From: Pleurostoma richardsiae
Lineage: Eukaryota > Ascomycota > Sordariomycetes > Calosphaeriales > Pleurostomataceae
Assembly (NCBI GenBank): GCA_030052745.1
Contig: JANBVO010000049.1
Coordinates: 124,001 to 188,000 of the forward strand
DNA: 64,000 bases
Direction of reading: 5' to 3'
Numbering within the stretch: the first letter of the stretch is position 1; every line of letters starts with the position of its first letter. Below are positions 46,846 through 57,540 of this stretch, one piece after another. A program made the translations under genes and the position numbers. Below the pieces are notes generated by a model that worked only from the letters and a program-made list of their open reading frames with translations, did no database searches and had not been told where the DNA came from.

Positions 46846-46860
46846 CAGGTACTGTACCTG
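46846..46860. repeat. Palindrome in a GGTAC-rich low-complexity patch
   Basis: CAGGTAC, one spacer base, GTACCTG forms a 15-bp interrupted palindrome. Further GGTACC/GTACCT words follow within about 100 bp, then again near 46.99, 47.06 and 47.33 kb. Confidence 0.5.
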
Positions 46861-49800
46861 GGTGTACCTTGGTCGCCTTCCAATAGGTACCTTAGGTTAC
46901 TCGGTGCTGTACCTCAGTACCCTGGACTTGCCCGTTTCGAATTTGTGGACGACGGGTAGGAAGTACGGAGTACATTGGTACTCAGACATGGTCCAGGTAC
47001 CCGTGGCGTGCCTGGCAACGACGGCAGGGTCTGCAGGGTATGGATGGACGGGTTCCTAAGCTGTGGTACCTGCTACAACGTCTAGTTCTCCTTTCCGGCG
47101 GGTTGTCGGGGCACTGGAGCAGCTCGCCTGAAATTCGCCGTGCTGGGGTGCTGGCCCCGTTTTCTCTCATGTCTGAGCTGTTACCAGAAATCTTTGGGTG
47201 GAGTTAGGCGAGACAGGGGCTCCCTGCAAGGGAGTTTTGGAGGAAGATCCCACGCGCCCGCCAGTCCCTCCCCCTTCGTGCCTTTCCACTCTAGGTGAGG
47301 TGAGTCTGGTGAGCAAACGGACCTTCCCAAACGCAGGTAGGTAACTCTACGGAGTACTTTGTAGAGTAGACGGTACGCCGTTCCTTGGCCCGGACCTGCT
47401 CCTTCCCTTCCTGTGCTATGTTCCGGTACAGAGCTGCGAGTACTTGCTGTTGCCATTAGGTGCCGTCTTTGGGCTCAGTTCCTGCTGCTGGCAGGCTGTA
47501 ACAACCGAGCAAGTCTCGGATACCTCATTACGAAAGAAAGACACAACTCGACAGAGTGACGGAGCCTCACATAGGCGTGCATGCTCTCAAATCTTGATGC
47601 GCCCAGGTAGATAGATGTCTATCAAGTGTCTGCTTGCCATTGCCGCCGCGAGGCACACATCAAATATGGAACCTAAGTATTAAGGCGTGTATGGGTGCAT
47701 GTACTCTTCCTATAACTTATCAGGTAACCTTGCCAGTTTGCCCAAAATATTCACTGCAGTTGAAAGCCGAGTTGGCCCCAGCACAGCCCTCGTTGTTCGC
47801 TGGTCATAACTTTGGCCTGTAGCTGCTATGGGGCTCCTCCGAGTTGGGAGAAAATTTTCGGTCCTGTAATTCCAGCCTCCCAGGGCCGCTACATGACTGC
47901 CCGCTGTCATCAAAGGCATCAAACAAAGAGCCTTGCTCTCCTGCCCCTTGCTCGCGGCCCGCTGCTTGCCAGGGTTGCCGTCCGCCTGGGAGATCATGGT
48001 AATATCTCAGGTTTGGACGGCACAGAAATTTTTTTTCACGTTTTTCCCTGTATGCGGGTCGACGGGACAACAAACTGCTGGGGCCTTCCGAGTCCGTGAG
48101 CCCTCTAGGGGAACGCGGAAGCGTCCCAAAATGAAGGGCCCTGCAAGCATGGATGACATGGGTGTAGCAAGCATGGGTGCTGATCCCAAGCGTGCTAGGG
48201 TGGTTGATAGAGCGCTTTATCGTAAAGGCACACACAACCGCTCGGGGCACGCTGTAGTGAATAGTGCTTTACCGGCTCAAATTGGGGAGACACGAGCCAC
48301 ACTTCAGCCATGCCCAATGGCGGGGAGCGCGTTGTTTGTTGGATTCTCGGCGCCTCATCAATGACCAAAGGGAGGCTGCGTGCCACGCCAGTGCCCGGCG
48401 CTGGTTGTCTTATCGCATTGGGCTGACAACTGACATGGCTCTGGCAAACAACATTCAGCCACTTCCATCCACCAGGTCTCCTGGCGGCTGGATCTGTCCG
48501 ACCGCTCGATATGTTGGAGAGGGACGATAATTCTAGGATGTTCGTATCCAGCCGGATGTGGTCTGGATTCTGGTAGGAGCTCAGCATCCAGCCCGTATCG
48601 ATGTCCCCAATGCCGTCGAGATCCATAACCCGGAATGCTCCTAACTTGGCCCTACTGTCAACAAGGATCATATCTCAGCAGAAGCGCCGACACTCTCCTC
48701 ACTCTTGTTTCTTCCTTTCTTTGTTTGCTCCGGGAAACATTTGAAGCCACATTAAGCAAAGCTATACGGTAGAAAAGCCTCGTTCTATGACGAGGGGTTC
48801 TGTGACACGAAACAGCGACGGGGAAGGGCAGGTAGAGTACTCCAAAGTACATTCGATGCCCAGCACCGGATCGCGTGTCCGTTGCATCTTTGTTCTTTTT
48901 ACCTGCTGGCAGGCAAGCGTACAACCAATCCATTGATGTGGTGCAATGAGGCACTGCATCTTATACTCGCTATTCTTAGGCCGAGGAGACGCTGAGTGGC
49001 CTTACATCCACGTTGTGTGCCTCCGAAAATTGGCCAGCTCTCTCCGGGTAGAGTGAGCGACGTCGATTGAGCCCCTGTCCCAGATCGGTGGCCCCGCAGC
49101 GCGTACAGCGTCGTGACTTCCCAGTAGCCATTCCTAAGCCAGAGTTGCTACACCAGTCATCGATAGAAAACCAGGAAAGCCAAAGGCCGCAGCAGCCTGT
49201 TTCATGCCGGGAGTTGACTCAATTCGGAAGTGCCTTGTCCACGGCATTAAGACTATTGGGCAAGCTGCATGCACTGTCACCAGCGCTTTTCTCGCCGATG
49301 ACGAAGAGCCACACTTGTTAGAGAGGACAACACCTGAGGCGCATTTTGCTCCACGAGGCTTCTTATCGTCCGATGGTTTTCAGTGACAGCCTAACACAGC
49401 CTAAAGATCTGCCTCATCCACTGTCCCCGGCCATGCTTCCGCTGCATGGCCTGTGAGGCAGGCAGATCATCTCATTCCGCCTCAACCTCCTACGGTCCGG
49501 GCGAATGGTATTCGCTGGAAATTTTCGTGTGAAAAGAATCGACCCTCGCCGCCGAGGCAGCCGTATCACGAGAGACGGCTGATGAGTCAGTAGTTGACAA
49601 CCGGCTGAGCGACACAGTGATCTTGCTCCGTAACGCAGGCGTCTGACGCGCGCAAAGCTAGGATGGCTGTGCCGGAGGGTCCTATGCACCTCTCGGCCAC
49701 AGAAATACCAAGGTAACGTTGTCCCAAATCATGATTCCTCGGGTCTCACCCACAGGCGACAGAGGCAGCCATGACAGCGCGGGATGTCTCCGAGGGTGAC

Positions 49801-50404
49801 GACAGTAAGCCGCTTTGGAGAGGCTAGAAAATCCCAAGTGTCGAGAACCAGATGTTGTGTCATCATCCATTCTGCATCCGACCGGGGTGTAGCACTCTGT
49901 CGGGACAGGTGGGTGGTGTCGAAGTGGGGCCATATAAAATCAGCATGCTAACACCGTTTCAGGCTCAAGGGATTGCTGCGATTTGTTCTTTTTGAATGCA
50001 AAGGTGGACGGCGATCTAATGGGACATGGCCGAGAGCCGAGACGCACCCGGCCATCAGTCGGGCTTTGCTCCAGCTCCCACAAGCGATGGCTCAGCAATT
50101 GAAGAAAGTAGGGTAGACTTGACGAGAGGTCTCATAGCTGCCCAGCTGGGCCAGCCCGCCAGTGATAAGTAGTCAGCATCGCCTTCGGGCACCAGCGAGG
50201 CGTGTGAATCGCAGGCAGAGACCAGTCCTCTGAGGTCCTTGCCTTGCCTCGGTGTGGCTGAGCCTTGCCGCGTCGGCAACCGCCCAGTGCCTGTCGAGAT
50301 GAAGGCAGAAACAGATACTCTTGATGCCCAAAGGAAACCATGAGCCCCGTTCACTGAGGCGCAGCTCGCAAGTGTCCTCAGGTCTCACAGACGACCCTGA
50401 CGTG

Positions 50405-50442
50405 TCTCTGTTTCGCCTTGACGATGCAGCGCGAAACAGAGA
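50405..50442. repeat. Perfect 12-bp inverted repeat (hairpin)
   Basis: TCTCTGTTTCGC at 50405-50416 and its exact reverse complement at 50431-50442 flank a 14-nt loop. It lies in the gene-poor region. It could fold in RNA or be a binding site; function unknown. Confidence 0.6.
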
Positions 50443-51031
50443 TTGGTGCGGGCCGCTGCGGTGGTGTAACGGCGGGAGGTCGCAGCAGTCAAGTCGACTG
50501 TGACTAGCCTGGCGGCACGCCCATCGTATCGCAGCGAAGCGCAATAGACTGGTGGATGAGTTGCGTACACCAGCTTCTGTAACAATTGCTACAGGCCTTA
50601 CAGTTACCTTACCGTGCGCAGCCACCGAAAAAAGATTCAATAGGCTCGGGTTATCAAGACATTCACGACAGCTCAGCCGGTCGCTTGTTGCCTCAATTGG
50701 TAACTCTTTGAGTAGCACATCGTATCGCCTCATCGTTGCAATTTGTCAGATGCAAAGCGCAGCAAGATCTAGGGGCCTTGCGCGTCCGCAGACTTCTGTC
50801 GCTTCTCGTTTGCAACACCGTCATGCTGCAGGTGCTAAGGCGTCGTGATGACCGACCCAACAGCAACTGCGGGTGATTGCTGCTGGTCGCGGGACCTTGC
50901 ATAATGCTGAGCGAGGAAGACGGACATTCTTTTCATCTCAACTTTGAGATGGACGGGGGCCCCTGTCAGGGCGGAACCAACGGCCCTAGCGTTCGGCTTC
51001 TACTGCGCGAGAATGTTTCTAGAAGTCTTCC

Positions 51032-51063
51032 CTCGCTAAAGTAAGGGGCTCGCTAAAGCAAGG
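51032..51063. repeat. Short tandem duplication, 17-bp period
   Basis: CTCGCTAAAGTAAGG (51032-51046) recurs as CTCGCTAAAGCAAGG (51049-51063) with one difference. It directly abuts the hairpin starting at 51062. Confidence 0.5.
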
Positions 51064-51084
51064 CACTGTGTTCCGTACAGTGCC
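51062..51084. repeat. Perfect 8-bp inverted repeat (hairpin)
   Basis: GGCACTGT, a 7-nt loop, then ACAGTGCC. Compact stem with short loop, immediately after a short tandem repeat. Confidence 0.5.
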
Positions 51085-52421
51085 GAGGGCCGCTGAGTGG
51101 GTCACTCCACAGCAGCCTGTCAGCAACAGCCCGTCAGTTGGAATCTTGGAACGAGGCAGTTGGAGACGCGGCCCCACGACCAACGCGTCTATTGACAGCT
51201 TCGGGCCGGTACGACACGTGGTAGGCCGGAAAGTCGTATCTCAGCCACCCAGAAGGACCCGAGATGTGCTTTGGTGGTACCGTCTCCGAAATAGATCATG
51301 CTGTGCTTCTGAGAAGGTTGTCCGTGTAAGCTCAGGCTCCTGTGGATGGTGAGGCCCAGACGTGACGCACGTCAGGTCTGCTCCGTGTACTCCTGCGTCG
51401 ATGCTCTGTAGTACCACCTCCGACCTTGGCCCTAACTGACATCATCAGCTGCGGGCGGCCTTGTGCGACGACAGGGGGCGAGTGATGCCGGACGAGGCAG
51501 TGGCTGAACAGGTTCTCTGCCTCACCTGGGTAGCGTAGAGCATGAGCTCGTGTCGGGGGCATCGTTTTCTGTGGCCCAATAGTTCAGCGGCGAGTGTTAT
51601 CAAGGGATTCTCACATGCCTCTACCAGAGTCGAGAGGTCTTCATTGGCACAGACCCATCTACGTCGTAATAATAGCATAAGTATATGATGAAGCTGTCTG
51701 GCCGCCCAAACACAGAGGGATCGATGAAATGCACTGTGAGCACGTGCTCCTTCACCTTCATAGCTCTTGAAGGACCGACAGTATCACGGTAAATCCCAGG
51801 TGAATGATGCTTGCCGTAAACCCTGGATGGCCCTTTCCCCTTCTGGCCCTCCGGGAGCGCTCCGCCGTTCCGGGCAATGTACCAGATACTTCGGGGAGGT
51901 ACCTCCTGTCGCTGACACGGTACCTGGCACGGGCCCCAGTCTAAGCCGAAAACGCGCTTTTCGTAAATGGAAGCTGTTCCTGCATTAGCCGGATGTGCTA
52001 GTGACATGTACCTCTGCAAGTTTAGGGGAAAGTCCCGTTTGTGCCATGTCTCAGCGGCCTCTCACTGTTTTCTTGCAGCCAAAAAGAGCCCATGAAACAG
52101 GGGCAGACCCTCCCGCCAGCTCTACGAAGCGGCCCAGCTTACTTCTCAGCTTCACTAATTTTGGAACCAGATGTTATTTGTCCGGCACCTGCTAATCATC
52201 CACCTCCCCAGCCGGACCTCTGTGATGTCGCTGTTTCTTTTCTTGGGCGAGGCGGCTCCGGAACGCATCCCATTTACCAGCCGCCAGCCCGCCGTGGCCA
52301 TCACCCGAACGGCACATCCGGGGGTCGCTCATAGGCCGTCACAAGACGACGCAGCAACGAGGCCCCGCGAGGGGCCGTGGCTTGTGTAGCTATGCAGTAA
52401 TAGACCGTCATGTGATTCATG

Positions 52422-52448
52422 CGCGAGAGGTCCGATTCGTCTCTCGCG
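52422..52448. repeat. Perfect 8-bp inverted repeat (hairpin)
   Basis: CGCGAGAG at 52422-52429 pairs with CTCTCGCG at 52441-52448 around an 11-nt loop. GC-rich stem in non-coding DNA. Confidence 0.5.
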
Positions 52449-54524
52449 GGAACCGGGGCCGCGACTTCAGGGCTTGCGCTTCTCCTTTAGGACACAATGA
52501 TCTGTGCCAACCAGCCAAGGCATCCACCATATTCAACCCTAAGTTTCGAATCCTTACCATCTGGACAATCCGCCCAGGCAACGAGGTTGGCTTTGATATG
52601 CCGAACTGTTGGGACGCAACCGACCAGGCGGTAAGCCCCAGGCGACCCGCCGGGACGCGAATCCTTGCCTGATTTTGCTGCCCGCCGAACAGGAACTGAG
52701 GCGACAGGCCCCATTCCCTCGTGTGTCGCGTGTGTTTTAACGTCTGACGGAACGTTCCCCGACAGCGAGAGAAACCCACTTTGTGGTTCTCACAGTTTCT
52801 GTTCTTCAAACCTCTGTCCACGTCTCTCCGCATCGCGCGTGGCGCAGCACCCTCTCACGAGCAAAACATATCGCCACTTTAGGCCTGCCGAGCGACAGCC
52901 CTAACGTTGAATAGGAACCCACAGATACTCTACATCTGAACCTGTGAGTTGACTTCATGTGGGTATGATACGGACGGCGTTAGCCGTGATGACCGTTACA
53001 GCTCAGACGGAGGCATCCTAAAGCAGGGTGGCCCACATCGCAGCATATTCCACATTTTCCAGAAGGTCCCAGGGGAGCCCGAGTCTCAGGGTTCCACTAG
53101 GCTCGATCGGGGACTGGATTACGACGTTGGACTGTCAGTGCCGAAGCGGTTTCAATTCCGGGGATGTCTTCCTTGCATGCCCTGGCTTGGGGTCAAGGTT
53201 GAAGCTTTTAGGGGTAAGGAGGATAATTCTCGCAGACCTTGACATTTCCAGCATCCCCTGAGGTAAGTCTTCCGGCAAGAAACTAACGCATGAAGGGTCC
53301 GCCTCTGATGCCACAAGTTTTATGATGGAGCCGTCAGGGCATGTAATTAAACCTGATATTTTGTCGGATATCTTCCGCCTGAGAGCCTGCGGCCACAAGC
53401 AGGCCATATCCCTGCTCACCGGCACGCCGGCCTCGTGGCACCGGGGAGCCGTTCCGTCTTGGTAGAACTCACCGGCGCCCTTTAGTCTTCGGAGCATTAA
53501 CCTCATCAACACGTGTCCGCCTGCAGCCTCTCGGCTGAGTATGCCGCAATGGAATAGCAGCCATGAAAGAATTGGCAAGTGAAGTAGCCAGGAAAAAAGC
53601 TAAGGTAATGAAAGAACCCAGGCTATTGCGCCTTGAGATGCCAGCACCCCCCTAGTCGTCAGAAGCTACAGAGATCATTTCTGTTCCCGTGCTTCGCGCT
53701 CGCGCCCTCTGTCGCCCAGGATGCTGCTTCGATTCAGGGCCGATATTTACAAGGTAGTTCGTCTTGCACAGCCCTTCAGAACATCCATGAACTACCGCCT
53801 CGGACGTCTTGGGCAATTGCTAAGCCATCGAGACCTGAAGTACACCATGAAGCAGACTTGTAGGCTTTCAGGCCCTTCGCAGTTGCACTCAGACGAAGCT
53901 AACGACCTTAATAGAAGCATGCTTAACTCTTATAATCTCTCGCACCCAGACCATAGGTAGAACAACGCGCACTTTATGGTAGTCACCGGCGTTGCAGCCT
54001 GAATCAACCCAGCTCCAGAGACACTGGTGACGCCAGCCTCATCATTTCTAATTGAACGTAGCCATTCACTGAGCCGATATACTAAGTCTTGCTCGGTACG
54101 AAGTTGATCCCGGAATATCAAGACTTCTGTCTCTCGCTGGTCGGAACATTTAATATGTGCCAGTTACAGTAAATTGAGTATACCAATTACCTTCCATTAC
54201 ATTTGCTACGTGCTCTGGATCGTTCAATCGCTGCATCATACACCGAGATCAAAAGTAGCAACCTCCTAAGACATCGAGTGCTTATCACTTATCGCGCTGG
54301 TTTCTATTACATAAGCAACCCCACAGGTGCCCAGTGAGCGCTAATACGAGGGGCTTGGCTGAACTTGCGTCGCCAACAGGGCATCATAACCACCAAAGCC
54401 ATCTCCACGAACGGCAGCTTTCCCAATCGCGAGCGCACTATCGGGGAGCCTTCAAATACAAAGTCCCTTACTCCAGACAATAAGCGACCACTACATCTTG
54501 CCTAGGCGCCTGGCGACAGCGACC

Positions 54525-55339
54525 ATGTCCATCATCCAGCAGCAGGCCGCCCTCGGCGATGCCTGGCGGACCATCAACATCGATGCCCTGACCGAGGACT
54601 CGCCGCTCAACTTCGACACGTCCACCCTGCACCCGCCTCTGCCAGAGGTCAGCGAGGCGGATGTCCGCCAGCTCTCCGGTCAGATCAGGCAGCTGCTGCG
54701 CGGGGGCGACGCCGAGGGCGCTCTGCGGGGGTCGCTGGAGATGCCGGTGTACAACGGCAGCGATCTGGCGAAGGTGTGTGAGCTCTTCGGGGGGTTTCTC
54801 AGACTCTGCCCGAAGAATAGAGGACGTCGCGCAGGATTCGCGGAGAGGTTCTGCAGATCCGAGGCTGTAGTAGCTAACTTGTGAGGACGCATAGGACGCA
54901 CATCTGCAGACCGTCATCGAGGTGCTGCAGTCGATCAAGGCCAGCGAGATGACGCCCATGCTGCAGCGCATCTACGGATCGGAAGGGGGCAGCGAGCTGC
55001 TGGATGTGCTGATGAAGTACCTGTGAGTGGCTCTGTGCGGCAAAAGCGCCGAAACGCCCTGACTGCGCGTAAGATGCAGGACACTGACCCGGATTCTCCG
55101 ACCGCAGATACAAAGGCATGGCCGCGCACCCGTCATCTGGGGGAGGAAGCGCCCCACGGACGCCCACGCGGGTTACCCCCCAGCAGACAGGGTTCAGCCA
55201 GGTAGGATCGCGGCCTGGTGTGTCGAACGAGCCAGCGGGCGCGGCGATGAGTGTCCTCCTCAGCTGGCACGAGAAAGTGGTGGACGTCGCTGGGCAGGGC
55301 TGCATAGTACGGACGATGACCGACTGGCGGAGAGTGTAG
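54525..55339 (+). CDS. ARC15: Arp2/3 complex subunit 5 (p16-Arc, ARPC5)
   Basis: Three exons, 54525-54773, 54895-55022 and 55108-55339, give 202 aa. The joins make SDLAKDAHLQTVIEVLQ and MKYLYKGMAA. Family signatures include WRTINIDAL near the N-terminus, the helical core VIEVLQSIKASEMTPMLQRIYGSEGG, and the C-terminal LLSWHEKVVDVAGQGCIVR. ARPC5 is the smallest subunit of the actin-nucleating Arp2/3 complex. A Ser/Pro/Thr-rich loop after KGMAAHPSS (about residues 132-160) is typical of filamentous fungi. Intron 1 is 121 bp with a CTAAC branch site; an unspliced frame would diverge after residue 83. The upstream 54.3-54.52 kb should be its promoter. Confidence 0.92.
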
Positions 55340-55619
55340 GTTGGTCGTCAGGGGCGGACCGGCGCATACTGAAGAATAAATGAATATACGCTCATGAGGA
55401 TGGTCATTGAAAATCCCAGTGTGAAATGGGTGCAGTTCCTATTCTTCCTCATCTACGCTCTGTACAGGCCTTCATGTCTCGATTGCCCTTTATATGGTCC
55501 TTGATAGCCCTAATTTTCCAAAACGAACGCCGCCTCCCAAATTTTATACACATAGTATACTTACAGCCCACCAGAGATGTTTTATGCAGACAAAGCGGGC
55601 AACTTGCAGTATATCCAAG

Positions 55620-56722
55620 CTACTTCTTTTCCAAGAGATCCTTCAGGTTAAGCTCGCCGCTACCGCGAGGGAGAGGTTTCGCCTGATCCGCAGACTCGTG
55701 CCACCCAATCATGTAGATGATTCTAAAGGTAGCTGGAATGGAGCCGTCCTCGTTGCCGTGAAGCTCGCGGTAGATGGCCTCGTTGGCAAGAAGAACGTCC
55801 CTGCTGATAGGCCCCATCTCCCTGCCCAGGACCGCGTTGCCCTCCCCCATGGCCTGCAGGTCCTGCATCAGGGCAAACGTGTCAGGGTAGTCCACGATGA
55901 TGTCGTCGACGTCCACCGTCAGCATCTTGAACCCGGCCCGCTGCAGCAAGCCTCCTACGTCGCGAACGTCGGCGAGGGGCGAGACGTGAGGTGAGACCCC
56001 GCCTCTCCGCTCCTGGTCCGCGAGCTGGAGAGATGTCCGCAGCTCGAAGAGGGTGTCCCCTCCCAGCATTGCTCCCATGAAGGCGCAATCCGGCTTGAGG
56101 ATGCTGTTGATCTGCGACAGCACGCCGGGCAGATCGTTGATCCAGTGCAGGCTCAAGTTGCTCAGTACGAGGTCGAACGAGTTCGGCTCGAAGGGTATGC
56201 TCTCCTCGTCGGTGAGGACTTGCCGCGTGATATCTATCTCCTTATTGAACGGAAGGTCGACATCCCTGTATAGCAAAGTCTGGGAGGACTCGGCGGCAGT
56301 CAATTTCCCTATCCGTGTCGCCAACGGGGGCGAAACAGGTTTGGAAGGATCTGGGTCCGGATTCTCGCGCGTCAATGCTCGCGCGATGTTGCATGAGTTT
56401 GCGCCGAGGTCGAGGACGTTCGGGAAGTGCCGTTTGATATCCTGCGAGGTCCATTTCAGCGATTGATGCATGCAACCAGAATTCCTGCTCGGCTTACCAA
56501 AAGGCGCTCGCACAGCCGTACGGCGACTTCATCTTTCAAGTAGTCGGCCTGCCTGCTGGCTTCCACATCCGCGGCTGCCCTTTCCTTCTGCAGCCATTTC
56601 GTTCGGCGGTTGAAAACCTCAAAGACCGGGCCACCAGAGGCTTGAAAGGCATAGGACCTTCGAGCCCAGCTCCGAGTCCCGGTGCAAGGAGGTACCCGGA
56701 GTTTCCCTAAGGCTGTCCGCAT
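55620..56722 (-). CDS. NDUFAF5-like mitochondrial methyltransferase/hydroxylase, complex I assembly
   Basis: Two exons, 56722-56498 and 56441-55620, give 348 aa; the join makes CERLLDIKRHFPNVLDLG. The Arg-rich N-terminus (LRVPPCTGTRSWARRSY) suggests mitochondrial import, followed by FEVFNRRTKWLQKERAA, a block shared by NDUFAF5 orthologues. The SAM-binding fold has a degenerate motif I (VLDLGANSCNIARAL, residues 84-98). FDLVLSNLSLHWINDLPGVL, FMGAMLGGDTLFELR, GFKMLTVDVDDIIVDYPD and a final RIIYMIGW complete the match. In animals NDUFAF5 hydroxylates an arginine of NDUFS7 during complex I assembly. The ATG at 56722 is used because the next upstream codon in the open frame is TTG. It is divergent from AP-2 alpha. 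Confidence 0.9.
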
Positions 56723-57540
56723 GGTCAATCGTTGAGGCAGCCAGCCTTACCTCATTGTCAACGAGCCTTCGAGGTTGCAAGCCGAAGTATGCTTGGTGTG
56801 TTCCTCAATGGGTGGGGAAGCTCAAGCTAGGGTTGCTAACTAGCTGACGGCAGGCTGACGGGAGCTTCTTCTGCTTGGCTTCACTTCGGGAACGTCATAC
56901 TAATGCTGCAACTGCCGGTACGGAGGTACTTGTCTGCCACGTTTTGGGTGACAGGGTGTACGCTGCCTAGCCACAGTGGCGGTGCAAGGGTTAGACACTG
57001 AGTAATTGGTGGTCAAGGTCCATCCAAATAAGGAGTTCACGGGGTTAAGAATCACGGGGAGCACAGGCGGCTACTACGGCTGCGACCCTCCCCTCCCATT
57101 CCGTTCATACCTCGAACAGTAATACAAGGGAGCCGTCGACAGTGTCAAATCGACTGTTCTGTTGCACGGGTACCCGTATCTCGGATTTCCCGCCCGAGAG
57201 TCACTTCTAGGACCAGATAGCATCCAATGCTGCGCTGAGCGGTGCTGAAGAAGTCCGTGCATTCATCTGACCGAACGGACTCGCCCCTTGCTTGTCCCGC
57301 ATCTCCCATCCACGATCCCGCCAGAGCCGCTTTCACCCACCGAGCTGTATTCGAAGCACCAGATTCGCAAACTATGCCAGCGGCGTTCTAGATACGATCG
57401 GGTTGCAGGCTCTGGGCTGAGCTCACAGGTGATGAGTGGCTGCAGGAATCGCTGAGGACTCTTGCTATCACCATCCAAGAAAGCGCGCGTGCTCCCCATC
57501 ATCATCTTCCTCGATACCGGACAGGGCGACTCTCGGCAAG
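56723..57540. promoter_or_regulatory. Divergent promoter of the NDUFAF5-like gene and AP-2 alpha
   Basis: About 0.8 kb between two start codons. One GGTACC-like word occurs near 56.69 kb just inside the gene and another GGTACT at 56.93 kb. No named element. Confidence 0.4.

Larger units (their letters stand above)
45833..54524. other. Gene-poor region, second part
   Basis: About 8.7 kb up to ARPC5. Apart from the leader of the small ORF (to about 46.6 kb), no ORF has family features. The longest frame (50173-50733, minus, 186 aa) is Arg/Ser/Cys-rich with no domain. Clustered GGTACC and TACGGAGTAC motifs occur at 46.84-47.42 kb, and perfect inverted repeats at 50.4, 51.06 and 52.42 kb. Nothing resembling a transposase, reverse transcriptase or RIP-mutated sequence is seen. 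Confidence 0.4.

Noticed and set aside
50173-50733. 186-codon minus-strand ORF in the gene desert
   Set aside because: No recognisable domain, erratic Arg/Ser/Cys-rich composition, no splice-supported extension. Probably chance in GC-balanced DNA.
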